Source: Membranipora membranacea
Taxonomy: Eukaryota > Bryozoa > Gymnolaemata > Cheilostomatida > Membraniporidae
Direction of reading: 5' to 3'
Length of the DNA: 64,000 nt
Assembly (NCBI GenBank): GCA_914767715.1
Contig: OU612069.1
Coordinates: 4,402,001-4,466,000 of the forward strand
Below, one piece after another: positions 12,700-24,873 of this stretch; position 1 is the stretch's first letter, and each line of letters begins with the position of its first letter. A program made the translations under genes and the position numbers. A model generated the notes under the pieces. The model did not search any database. It was not told where the DNA came from and was given only the letters and a program-made list of their open reading frames with translations.

Positions 12700-13412
12700 T
12701 ATCACAGAGTAAGGATATACAGAGGGGACAGTTCAATGATAGTTATAGTGCCTGCGGTTTTTGATTCATTGGGGGAAAATTGTGCACAGCTGGATGCCAA
12801 AAACTCATTATCTCTATATGTTGTAATGGCATTTTTCTTGCAGACATCCCTACCTTTGATGGGCCATTATGCATTCTGTATTTATCCTAAAGACTGATTT
12901 CCAACTTTGCTGGAATATCCAAGCTTCAAGCTATACACCATATTATTGTCATTTTTTGCTAGGATTCATAGGCTAAGAGTAATCCAGGTTTTTGAAATGA
13001 GTTTTGTCATATAGATTTACATGTGACAATTGATAGACGGCTGGTCATCAAAATTAGGAAATGTCCGTGCATTGACCTAAGCCCTATGTAAATCTATATG
13101 ATAAAACTCATTTTAAAAACCTTGATTACTCATAGCCTGTGTATCCTAGCAAAAAATGACAACAATATGGTGTATAGCTCGAAGATTGGACATTTCAGAA
13201 AAGTTAGAAATCAGTCTTTAGGATAAATACAGAATGAATTGTGACCTATCAAAGGTGGCTATGTCTGCATGACAAAACTCCACTGTAACTTATATATATT
13301 CTGAAATTGGCAGGTGGCCAGATTGATGAATTTCCCCCAGTGGATAAAAACCGCAGGCACTACAACGATCATTGAAGTGTCCCCTCTGCTTATCCTTACT
13401 CTGTGCTGCTAT
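12700..13412. mobile_element. large foldback element (arms about 320 bp)
   Basis: A near-complete inverted repeat. The left arm runs from about 12703 (ATCACAGAGTAAGGATA) to 13023, and the right arm from 13087 to about 13411 (ending TATCCTTACTCTGTGCTGCT). Matching landmarks include GTGCCTGCGGTTTTT near 12750 and AAAAACCGCAGGCAC near 13346, and ATAGATTTACAT at 13012 and ATGTAAATCTAT at 13087. The loop is about 60 bp. The arms differ by scattered changes and small indels, so it is not a recent perfect palindrome. No coding capacity. A diverged partial relative may lie at 9540-9660. Confidence 0.85.
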
Positions 13413-13729
13413 CTATCTTTGAATTTTAAATTGTCAGCGACTCAGCGTTGGGAATTTGTTCCATTGATAACAGATGCACATTAAAACAAAAGAAAAGCTT
13501 CATACCCACAGTGATCACATGCACTAGACAAAGATCAACCTTATAATTCAGCTCAGAAACCGGTGATTCACTTTTTCTTCTGATTTTATTATTTCATTAT
13601 CATGCACACAGACACATAAAACTAATAAAAAACGTCCATAATAATACAATTGAAAATCAGTGTAGGTCAATTATGCACCATTCTAAGACAGCTTGGGGAG
13701 TTGAACCTTCAGTTAATTGTTGTATGATC

Positions 13730-13779
13730 TATCTAGCCTTGTCAAACGGCTTCTTGGTAGGCTGTGACAAGGCTAGATA
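13730..13779. repeat. perfect 15-bp stem hairpin
   Basis: TATCTAGCCTTGTCA (13730-13744) is exactly complementary to TGACAAGGCTAGATA (13765-13779), with a 20-base loop. It has no terminator context, being in eukaryotic non-coding DNA, and is possibly a small foldback remnant. Confidence 0.8.
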
Positions 13780-16700
13780 TGCATTGTCAAACACTAAATT
13801 GATCATGTAACGCTACTGACTGCACTTGCAGCAGTCTCAACACTTGAAACAGAGACGGCCACGGTGACAAGGCTTGAATTCACTGCATAACTTTCAGATC
13901 CCAGCGAAATTGATTATTTTACTTTCTATTCATGCTGGTGCACAATTTAGTAACGCTTCTCTGTCAATAAACACATCCCTAATATTTTATTTGTAGTTAG
14001 AGAGCTGGAATATATAACTTTAGAGTCAGAGCAGGCTCCTCTTGATGTAATTATTATATGTAACAATATGTAATGTAATATGAATATGAAATATGTATGT
14101 AATTTAAATTATACCAGTCTATGAATCAAACCCATTTTGGGTTGATTTTGATCAGATTGGAATGCCTGCCTAGCCTACAACTGTGTCGCCATCTCTTTTC
14201 CTGATGACGAAAGCTTCATAATGTAAAACAGGAGAGAACTCAAGACGATATACCATCTCAAATAGAATGATGAGTAGCTAGGTAGCTATCGCACCGAACA
14301 AATCCTGCAAATGAAGAAAAGAAGTGTAATGTTAAGTAGTGTTGTCCTTTTTTCTGTCAGACAGAAAATAAACCACTGCAATAAAAAGTCATTCACTGTT
14401 CGGCCTTGCTTCAGTCAAGGAGTAAAAGAGTTCTTTTACACCTTGCTTCAGTTACGCCTCGCCTTGTTAGTATAGCAAGATGGATACTGTTTGAGAATCT
14501 TCGGCAAGTCTCTGATAGAGTTCTGTAGCCAATTAACAATGCCTAATATACCTGCAGCTAAATTTGAAACGATGTTTTATCAGAGACTATGATTTAATGT
14601 CACAGCTGTCAAGCTGTGGTCAAGCTGTGGTCTCTGCAGTAAACTCTTTGGTACCACAAGAACAGATGGGTTAACTATGTGAACAGTTGAAAGGTTTACA
14701 GATTTATAGATTTATTTGTATTTCACTGTTGAAATACTGTTATTTGGCTAAATATGAGTCAGTGGCATTATCAACCACATTCTAAGTCTGAGCGTACAGT
14801 AACCTTCAATATCTCAATTCACTTGCATACAAAATCATCGCAATGCTACAACTAAGTGGATAGATCAGTGTCGCTGCGCCGTGAGGAATGCTCTGAAAAA
14901 GTAAAGAAACTTTCTAGCTTGTACATTCCAGTCTAGAGCATTCGTATGTTTCTGGTGATAACACAAATTCAAACACAAGTAGATTGATCAGACCTTAGTC
15001 TATGAATAACCTGTGTATCCATGTCTGATGGGCATAGCTTGAATTTGGTTGCAAAACCCTAGAAATAAAATGCACCATGGGCATATCATCCCTGGCTACA
15101 AATCTGTCTATTGCTACCCCATTACTTAAGATAACAAGCACACAAAGTAATTGTAAATTGTTGAGGGATTAATACTAGCTACGAGCTCGAGTTCAGCTAG
15201 CAAGGGGCTAAGGCATCTGGAGTTACCAACATGTATAATTTGCCAATGTCCAGTATCAATACCCCCCCCCCCCAAACAGGGTGACTTGATGTTAGCAAGT
15301 ACTAAATTAGCGTCGTTCTAAACCCTTAATTATGCTGATTTTGCCTTTACAAAACTTTTGCCATGACTTGTATGAAAGCATCAAATTTGTCATCTTTGCT
15401 TCAGGACTTTCCATATCTGAGAATGGAATGTTGAGGAGGTAGCGTCACATAACCAATAAGGCGGTAGTTATTGAGTACACTTTTCCAAGAGATGTTTACT
15501 ACACCGTTTTCACCTATTGTTGTGTGACAGTTTATTGGTCAACTTAATAAGGCCAACAAACACAATTAACACAGTACCGCTGAGACAAAAAAATCCTTCT
15601 GCTGTGCGCTTAGCCTAGTGTCTTCCCATAACATATGACATATAAAAACACGAAAAATGGCACGTTACCAATACTGGGATCGAAACGTTGCACAATGTAA
15701 ATCTTTCACTAGATGCTCTTAGCGGTGTAAGCTTTTTAGGGAATTCTTTTTTGTTTGAGAGATTGAATTTATGAGAAAGACAACTATGAGACATAATGTG
15801 CAGAGCGACCATTTATCATGGCCATGACCAACCAGCCCAGTGGCCAGAAAATCTCTGCAATAATCTCATTATCCACAACACAATAATATTTGATACGAAA
15901 ACCTTGATTAATTGCAGAAGGCAATACAACTGATTTAAAAAAGATTGGGTTATGCCTCGGTGTCCTTAGATAGGTTAAGGTACAACCTGGATTGATGTGA
16001 TACTTACTTTATAGGCATGAAGAGCATGATTGCTCAACCACGGTTACTTTCTCAATCGAGGCCTCCAGAAGCTAGTTACTCGGCATCTGATCTTCTCGAA
16101 CATTTGAGGGGACAAGTAATATTCTGGTGTCTGCTATTGCCTTCAAAAGAGGGCAGTAGTATACTGACATATAATCCTTGAATTATGCTGAATATCCCAT
16201 GTAAGGCTGTTTGTAATTAGTCTGTTGAAGATAGAATCTGTGCTCATTCATAGTTTCCCTGACATTCAATATCCTCTCGCAGTGAACTGTATACTATATC
16301 TTATCATTCTAAAGATAGAAGAAATTAATAAAGGCAATTAGCAACAAGCCACAAAACATCCACCTAACCATCTCCACCTCCATCTAACTAGGTGAGGTGA
16401 CTCAATGTAAGCTGGCGGGATATTCTGCCTAGCTGTGGTGGGAGCCTATATAAAGTAATTTTGGAGAGTACTTTTGCTTGAAATAGCAAATCCCCTACCA
16501 ATAGTGAAATCCTCTAAGGCACGAAGTTTATCGTACACATATTTTCGATGGAACACAATACGCCGATTAGCTTTTTTTTGGTTTTGCCCTGTTGTTTTTG
16601 TCAGAGATTTTATGATAACCTACTCCCAGAACTCTTGCAAAATTGAAGTGCGTGATATTCACCTGTGGGTCAAATAATTCCCAGTCGTTATTCAATATGT

Positions 16701-17908
16701 TTTAGTGTTGATGGTAGGGAGGCTCTCATCATCAGAATCACTTGCTCAGAACTATTTGGTTATTCAGTTAGAAACATTCAGTTCCATATCGCTCACTCAG
16801 GATACAAAGCCTACAGCTCCATCTAGCAGTGAGTGGTTTGTGAACGGGGACACACCTCTTCATTTCACTCAGATAGCATTTTTGGCTATTTATTTGTAAT
16901 TGGAACACACCTGACCCGTCATTGGGGTGGTTGATGTACTTGAAATGAAATGTCAACATCCTTTATTGCTATTCAACGATATGTTATATACATGATCAAC
17001 AACGTTAATGATATTCTATTCAATTTCCTTTCTGGTTTTTCTGTTGCTAATTTTTTCTGGCACTGAGTGCAAAATATCTCCAATAAGACGACTTTAGTTG
17101 CCAATAGAAGTATTTATTTATACATTGAAATGGTACTTAATCTACTGGCAATTCGACGGGAGCATAGTTGCTCTACTGCAGGAACATTCTCAATCTCAGC
17201 AAGTTGTTGTTTATTTACTAGCCTATATCTCATCATTCATTGCATCAGCAAATCTTCAAATTCTATCCTGACGTCTGGTTTCCTGCTTGCAGTTGAGGAC
17301 TGATCGAGCCCTCCGTCTCATTTGCCTGAGGTATACTGATATGTGTGTCTTGCATTTTGTTGGATGTGACAATAGGCTGCTTGCAAATAATAAATCCAGA
17401 AATATTGTGCTGCCACACATTCCAGTGGGCAGTATCAGCTTCTGCAATTACACTACATTACACTACACTAATTACGCTACATGTACTACTACAGTTATTT
17501 GCGAGAGGGGTTATCGAGAGAGACATCTCATTAATTACCCAGTTACCAGTTGCTGAGTAAACCCAGACTGGTCACAAAGTTGATAATACTCCGTTTAATA
17601 TTCAGCGTATATTTCATATTGAGTCTATGAGATTCAACCATCCTGCACTGTATCAGTTTGATACGCTTGACCGATTTCAATGGCAGGTCTGTCTTATAAG
17701 TCTGCTCGCAGGTGCTTATATAGAATTATAATGTAATACGTTTTCCTGGTGTAGCTTGCAATAAAATGAATTTTTTTTAGAAAAACATTTTGATCCTTGT
17801 TCGGCTTTTTCTAACGAGTAGATTGGTATGAATAAAAAAAATAAGGTAAGAGAATTACAGAGGGGGGCAAATGTTTTTCGCTAGATGATAATATATACAA
17901 AAATGCAG

Positions 17909-20900
17909 GAGAGGCAGATAGGAAAATTGAGGGTAATACTGACCCATCTCCAATCAGTGAGCGCCCTAAGCGCAGGAGACCTGCTATGAAAACCCGGACA
18001 AGAACACGATCAGAGCCTGCTAAACCAGCTACTACAACAAGAGCAGAAAGTAAGCGAACGAGGAGCCTATCAGAGCCACAACCCAGAGCACGTGCTGGTG
18101 ATGGTGATGAGGAAATCATAAGTGTGTCGACAAAACCTAGAGTTTCATTTGCTGACATAGTTAAGTATGCCACGACGCCGCGCTCTAGAGGTAAAGCTAT
18201 AGTAGCTATGTTTGACACGCCCGAGCCAAGTAGTGCTATCAAGTCTATACTGAAGTCAACTGGATCAACTCTAAGTAAAGAGTTACATGCCACCAGCTTT
18301 GATTGCTACAATGCTGTGGCCAGAGAGATAACTCCCAAGGCCATGCCAGCCAGTGATGGTTTGGTAAAGGAGACTAGAGATGAAGTATCACGCAATTCAG
18401 ATGACACTACAGTGAAGGCCCATCGTATAGCAGCTGTCACAACAGGAGAGGCCCATAATATAGCAGATGACACCACTACAATGAAGGCCCATAATATAGA
18501 GGATGACCCTACAGTGAATGTCTGTAACCCATGTCCGACTCAACATGAAAACAGCAACAGCAGTCACTTCATGTTCATCCATCCACCTGTTGAGGTGAGT
18601 GATCAGTATGATTTAATCTAATTTTGGTTATGGAGGACCATAAATTGAAATTCTTATGTTTTATTGAATTCTGTGTCTTGTTGTCATCGACGTTTAACTA
18701 TTTCCAAACAGAAATGATGATTAATGAGGGACTATCAGAATATGCCCCAATGATAGTTCACAGTTACAGATAAAAAGACACATACAACGAATAATTGCGT
18801 AAAGTAACAAGGTCTGTCATCAATATACTGCTATGGGATTTGAGCCCATTGCTTCAAACACTTGCGAGTTGCCCTAACCGTCAGAGCTACACTGCCTTTT
18901 GTTCTATTGTGTTGGAGGTACTGTCTTGAAGCCCTTCTGATTTGCAAGCATTCATCTGAACAATCACAAATTCGACAAGCTGACACGAAATCATTTCAAG
19001 TTCTTTCTCTTTGCTGCAGACAAAACCGAAGACTAAAAACAGGCGCAATAAGAGCATTGTCCATGATGTCTCCTCAGCCTTTGATGAGTTTGATAATAAG
19101 CTGAGAAACTTTCTACTTGATGAATCTATAAATGAGAATAAGAGAACTACCACACCTACGTCTCACCCTCATACACCCGGTAACTATACCTACATCTCAA
19201 AATCCCACAACCGCTAGTTGATTGTTTTTATATGTGTCGATGAAGCGGGCATTGATTTTAGGAGATATCTGCTCACAAACGACAATTAATATTAATGTTT
19301 ACTTGCTGCATTGCCTGCTTGGTAAGTTGTATAAGTAAATCGAATATAAAATAAATTGACTAACTGGAGGAATACAAGGTGGCTTGTACATGTTAATATG
19401 CCAAATGTTTAAGAAGGTGAATTCGTGACATGGATAGAGTGTTTCTGTGATTTTATTCATACTGATACCTTGACTCAGCAGAGAATGATGAGATGAGAGG
19501 TGGTAGTGACGGAGGATTGTTCTTCAGTCGACGGAGAAAAGAAAGAATCTCCAGATACAGCCTTCTATCAACATGTCACGGCAAGTTCAAGTCTGTCTGT
19601 ACCAGACAATCTCTCAATACCAAAACCCCACAACAAAAACCAGCGCGTAAGTTGATAGTTTATTCTTGCAAGGATAGAAAGGAGATGAAATATTAGATGC
19701 CCAACCTTTTTGGCTTCCTGCTTCAAGATGTTTTTATTTGTACTGTTTTGGGTTATATTTGGCAAGAGACCGTTCATATAGAATGAGCAAGATTTTCTGA
19801 ACAAAGTCCCAAAAATATATGCGCTCAGGATTATCGCTATCTGTTATTGCTTCATGATGTTAGATGTTATCTTTACCGCATGTTGGGCTCACATTTTGAC
19901 AGCAGGGACTTTGAATTAATATCATTGAGATCGTTTCTTGCAATTGGGTTCAACTCTTTCCTAGTCATTTGCTCGGAATATATATTGGAGCTGAGTGATT
20001 TGGAAACAATACCTCTAGCAGCTCTCTGTCATCTAAGCAATGAACAATTGCAGGATCTCGATCCATTTAGCTCCCCACTTAAGATACAACTACATCATGC
20101 AGCCGCTGCTGTATCGTCTAAACTCTTCTTTACAGTGACGCTGAGTTCATCTCTGGGTAGAATAAGATCCAGATCAGCATCAATACCTCCGAGTAAGTCA
20201 AACTCTAACTCCATCACCGCAACACCTCACAAACCTAGAGTGACTGTCTCCAAAACACGGAAATCTAGAGCTGACACTACAACACGAGGAAAGAGTAGTT
20301 CTGCAATAAATGCCAAATCTCTCAAGTATACTGGGCTGGCTCCTTCTGTGTCCGCCAAGTAAGTATCTCAGCTGTGTTAGCTATCAAATTGTCGACATAG
20401 AGAAGAGAAAGGGAAGTGACTATTTCGGCATGGTTATTCTCAACCTCTTCAGCATCATCAAACTAAATTTCTTGTTTAGTTGCTGTTTTTCCTAATGTGT
20501 GCAGATATTTGCTTGACCCCCTATCAACTAAACAGAATATGAAACTTTTCTTGTATGTTTCGATGTAATAGGCTTTTATCCAATACATAAATGCCACTAC
20601 CATCACACTGGCATAGTCTGAGCATCCTATTAGCCGGTGAACAAGTCCGCAGGGGCAACTCCAAATACCGAAAAAAATATCAGAGTTAATATCTAAGGTC
20701 TCCTTTAAGGTACTCCTTTTTTGTGTGGGTATATCTTAGCGAGATTTCGCTATATGAATTTGGTTGACTATAGAATGCAACTGCCAGCTACTCAGGTAGA
20801 GTTTCAGTACCTAAACCTTTGCCCCTTTGTTTTCTGCATTTCTTGGACAGCATTTCACTCTTGAAATAAATCAAAGGTAATAAAATAATAGAAAGCACTA

Positions 20901-23900
20901 ATAAAATATAATATAATAATAAAATAAATATTAATAAGTTATTTTTAAATCAAAGGATGAGACACAGCGCCGGAGGAGATGACCCATACAATATGAGCAG
21001 TGATAGTTCACTGATAGGGCAGGATACAGACACACTTAGACGTCAGTGTTTCTCTGGTGTAGATAGAGCTCATATACAGAGTGACCTTCAGATGACCTCG
21101 TCACTACTAGATATTAGTATTATATCGTCTGTAGAGAGCGAGCAATCTTATACTGATACACTCACAGCTCCTACTTATTTATATCATCAGGTATAATATG
21201 ATCCTTTAAATCAGGGAGAATTGAAGGGGGAGGAACTTGCACTCCATGGGCCACGCCATGATCTAACTTTTGTTTTTGAGTTATGCCCCTTCGATTCTTC
21301 CTGTTTAAATGTACCAAATAAGTCCCTCATCATTACAGGAGAGGAAGATTTACCATAGGTCTAGAGGAGTTAGTTTCTTTGCAGGAGAAAAAAATTCACG
21401 CTTGAAAAAGCAGAATCTGTGGTTATCTTGCATTTAGGCGGTTATGTGAACCCCTACCTTAACTCGCGAAGAATTTGTGCTTGCTAACATCTAGTCAATC
21501 CAAGACTAGCTACTATTTACAACTCTAGGGTGGTACTCTACTATTTGAGATTTACCATAGTCTGGATTTTGTTCATGCTTACATGTTTTCAGCAACAGAT
21601 CCTCCCTTGAATCGGACAACGAGACTTACAATATAAAGTAATAGATTCTAGTCTGCTTTGTGTCCCCTTAAATCATGAAGATGGTAAGAGTATGGGCGAG
21701 ATACAGAAGTCATGTTGTCTAATCATAACATAATTGAATTGATTGCCACAGTGGGATTTTCTTGGTTACCTGCCACTAAACTTCTCTCCAATGCAGAGAG
21801 GTTTGTCCCATCTAGAGTCTTGTGCTGGAAGCCATAATACTCATACAACACCCAGCTTCTCGGATTCCCGGATACGCTGGCTTGTTAGAGTTTTAAGGCC
21901 AAAATCACAATCTGATTGTTCACTCAATGAATGAGCGATATCTGTTACGTTCTTTCTCAGAAATTGCTCCCTCATTGTTGGAACTATATACATTCTGAGT
22001 GAGCGAATTTAGGAGGGATTTTGTAGAATTGAAAGACCAAGTAAGTGCTACTTTTTTTTATCAATGTAGTAGTGATAATTTGCTTCAGTAAATTATCACT
22101 CATTCTAATTGAAGGACACTTTGGCTAGAATGATAGGCCTGCCACTACCAAATTATAATTATTTGCCGGTGCCGTTTATTGAATCCCGACCTTGGAGATC
22201 GCAGGTCCATGAAGTTAACAATTAGTAGACTATTCCTCACACTCAATATCCATGTAGCCGATGAATACTATCACATGTTCTTATCTTTAACAAGGATGGA
22301 GACATACCGTTAGTATATTATAATAAGGCTGCCCCTTATGACGATGATGAGAATTGTTCACCCAGGAGCTCAACAGATGTTATATCTAAAGGTAACCACA
22401 AAACAGTCAGCAAGTCAGCTGTCAAAACCGAGCGGCTGATTTATGCTTCTATGGACCACCCAGAAGTAGACCAACCAGAAGCAGACCACCCTGATATAGA
22501 CCACCCTGATGTAGAACAAAAAGCTCTGATAAAGGCTGTCAGCTCTACTGTCAAAAGTAGGTGAAACATTTAAATCTAAACCGATGGTGAGTACTAAATC
22601 AAGTTTGATCCATATGCCTGCCTTCAGAGTTGCTCCCTTCTACTGGTCACTCCGGCGTGACCAGTGGAGGGGATGCAACTCCTAATGCAGGCAAATAGAA
22701 CAAACTTGGTCTAGGCTCGTACCCACAACTCAACGTCAGGTTTTGAAAGCTCTAGACAAACCGATATTTGAATATTATTGCTATGGAAGTGTTACTGGTT
22801 GTTTAGCAATCGCTGTTTTATTTTTAAATCATTTACATTATTGATTTATGGGGGGGGGGGCGTCTGACGGGGGCGAAGTCGATGGGGCTCAGACTAATGT
22901 CTCTTGTCCTTATGGTATATACAGGGGAGGCCAAAGATAATAACTTGACAGCTGATAATGTGACAGCATCCGAAGTTAAAGTGGAGAAGAAAACTCCTAA
23001 AGTAGTGGATCCCAGCACAGCTAGTAGAGCTAAACAACCTGCTAAATCTAAAGCCATAAGAAAGTCAACAATAAGTGAGTCATGCCTTGTGTCAATATTT
23101 AATGTGTATGGTTGTGCTTTCACCTTGAGCTATAATCATATTCATATTTCAACACGATGATGTTAAATTGTTGATAACGGGTTGAGGTTGTCGAATGAAC
23201 CGGCAGGGCTGTCTCTGACAGGGGAAGGTAACAGATGGTGCTGTTACTTTGTTGAAACTGGCTAATATTTGGTTGAATTGAGAGCCTTGTGGTAGGCTGA
23301 ATAGCAACCTTAGGACACAGTTGATCCTTCAAGCTGAAAGAAAATTCTTCTCAATCTTCTTCAAACACCTGAGTTGTCCCCCATTATAGATTTGCAGGTT
23401 ATAATAAATTGTGACCAATACACTTTTTTTTGAGCATTATTCCCTGAATAGCCATAGAATATGTGGTATGAGATAAGTCACATTAAGTATTTGCCACAGT
23501 AAATATGTCAACCCTTAGGCGCAACTATTCCTTAAAAGTTGTTCTATATGTGTTTTGTTCAGTTGAAGTGAGGTCAAGGCCAGCTAAAAAGCGAAAAATC
23601 AAGGTGAAGGAATCCTCTGTGGAGAAGATAATTCCTAATGCAAAGACTTGCTGTCCCTCACCTACAAGCAAAATGTCGACTGCAACAAGCAAGACTCCTA
23701 AAACTAAAACACCAGGTAATGAACTGTATTGTTTATGATAAGATAAGAATTTATTGAAACTCTCGCAAAAACTATTCGGTAGTTTTGATTGAATAAAAGG
23801 AAAAAAATTCAAAAATGGGGTTATTATAAAAAAGGTATTGGGGCAGGGAGGGGAGGGGCCTTTGAAGAGACTAATACCATAATTGATATCAGACTGTTAC

Positions 23901-24873
23901 TGGCATGGAACCTGCCAAAAGTTTCGTTTCGATTTATTAGCTGGTCATCCGTCATTTTCTAACATGATGTTTCAGATTCAGGTTATCGCTCAGTGAGGAA
24001 GCTGTACAACGCTAACTCAGGATACAGACTAGGTAGTGATGATGATCTGAGTCAGACTTCTACATGTAGTAGTTATCCTAGTCAGGGTACGGGACACGGG
24101 CGTACAGCCCTCAAATATAACAAGAAATCCAATAAGCTCAGGTAATTATACATATTCTAGTCAAGGTATGGGACGTGGGTGTAGAGCTCTCAAATATAAC
24201 AAGAAATCCAACAAGCTCAGGTAATTATACATATTCTAGTCAAGGTATGGGACGTGGGCGTAGAGCCCCCAAATATAACAAGAAATCCAGCAAACTTAGG
24301 TAATTATACATATTCTAGTCAAGGTATGGGACGTGGGCGTAGAACCCCCAAATATAACAAGAAATCCAACAAACTTAGGTAATTATACTTATTCTAGTTA
24401 AAGGTGTTGAGCCCTCAAATATTAACAAGAGGATTAACAGACTCAGGGAATTGGAACTTCTTACAGTATGATGTGCTCTTATAGGGTTGTATCACTACAA
24501 TGTAAAATAAATATATATCAATGTCTTACAACGCTATAAGTTTACACTGTTGAGTTGTCAATTAAATATTTTGAATGATGATCCAATGTAGCATTGGCAA
24601 GTAAGTCTGATCAAAAGAACTTTTGATACAAATTATCAATGACTCAACACGTCTAATTATCGTCATGTCATTAGCATGGGTCAGCATCTTTGATCTGTAT
24701 GCTGGGTAGTGATATGGAGTTGTCTCCACACAAAACAAGGGAACCTAACTTCTAGTTATTATCAAATTTGAATTGTTTTACCTGCAAACTATATATACTC
24801 ACTTTACAGTAAGAAAAGAACTCTGGCTACACCATCGAAACTGAAGGAGATTATGAATCTGATCAAGTTCTAA
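17909..24873 (+). CDS. PP1-docking (RVSF/SILK) basic nuclear protein, ten 3' exons to the stop
   Basis: Ten exons join in phase: 17909-18594, 19020-19179, 19482-19646, 20136-20358, 20956-21190, 22295-22556, 22925-23074, 23563-23715, 23976-24141 and 24810-24873 (stop TAA 24871-24873). Every junction has an AG acceptor and GT donor, and the split codons fit. They encode about 745 residues, basic and Ser/Thr/Pro-rich, predicted to be largely disordered. Exon 1 carries PRVSF and, 35 residues on, KSILK; these are the two classic PP1 docking motifs, found together in KNL1 and RIF1, so a chromosome-associated PP1 scaffold is a reasonable inference. Other traits are an imperfect KAHxIADDTT repeat (18400-18520), a DHPDxD repeat (22460-22515), a KKRKIKVK patch and a C-terminus ending KLKEIMNLIKF. 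The family is not identified. Exon 1 begins with two bases of a split codon, so the N-terminus lies upstream; the 1284-5085 block is a candidate. Confidence 0.85.
18139..18255 (+). other. RVSF and SILK motif pair (PP1 docking)
   Basis: Arg-Val-Ser-Phe is encoded at 18139-18150, in the context KPRVSFADIV, and Ser-Ile-Leu-Lys at 18244-18255. RVxF and SILK are established docking motifs for the PP1 catalytic subunit. In KNL1 and RIF1, as I recall them, SILK comes before RVSF; here the order is reversed. The Ser inside RVSF is the usual site where phosphorylation blocks PP1 binding. Confidence 0.7.
18830..18900 (-). repeat. tRNA-like SINE head
   Basis: On the minus strand there is an A-box-like TAGCTCTGACGG (near 18890) and a B-box-like GGGCTCAAATCCC (18835-18847). 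It lies in the intron between 18594 and 19020. No full cloverleaf was found. Confidence 0.5.
22594..22713 (+). mobile_element. palindromic MITE, copy D (full length)
   Basis: It starts around AAATCAAGTTTGATCC and ends GAACAAACTTGGTCTA, with the core CTACTGGTCACTCCGGCGTG running into ACCAGTGG. This is the clearest copy of the family: the whole ~120 bp folds on itself. It sits in the intron between exons 22295-22556 and 22925-23074, and is non-coding. Confidence 0.8.
24083..24450 (+). repeat. 79-bp tandem array duplicating an exon 3' end and its splice donor
   Basis: The end of exon 23976-24141 (from TCAGGGTACGGG) plus the start of its intron is repeated. Copies begin with GTAATT at 24142, 24221, 24300 and, degraded, 24379. 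Each copy has ATTCTAG followed by 60 bases similar to the exon end and then AG|GTAATT. In the first three copies those 60 bases are open in the exon's phase and encode a Gly/Arg/Lys-rich segment. The fourth copy has a stop. If spliced internally, the introns would be only 19 bases. Confidence 0.9.

Larger units (their letters stand above)
5086..17908. other. 12.8 kb without a supported exon
   Basis: This is either a long intron joining the two + strand exon blocks or intergenic DNA. It holds a tRNA-like SINE fragment (6810), a short dispersed duplication (7735 and 8865), a palindromic MITE (9357), a half MITE (11767), a SINE (12446), a large foldback element (12700-13412) and a small hairpin (13730). 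Open stretches of 60-90 codons around 15.6-17.6 kb lack splice signals or any protein feature I recognise. Confidence 0.6.

Noticed and set aside
17811-18293. A 160-codon open frame on the minus strand.
   Set aside because: It is the shadow of the + strand exon 17909-18594, which has matching splice phases and the RVSF/SILK motifs.
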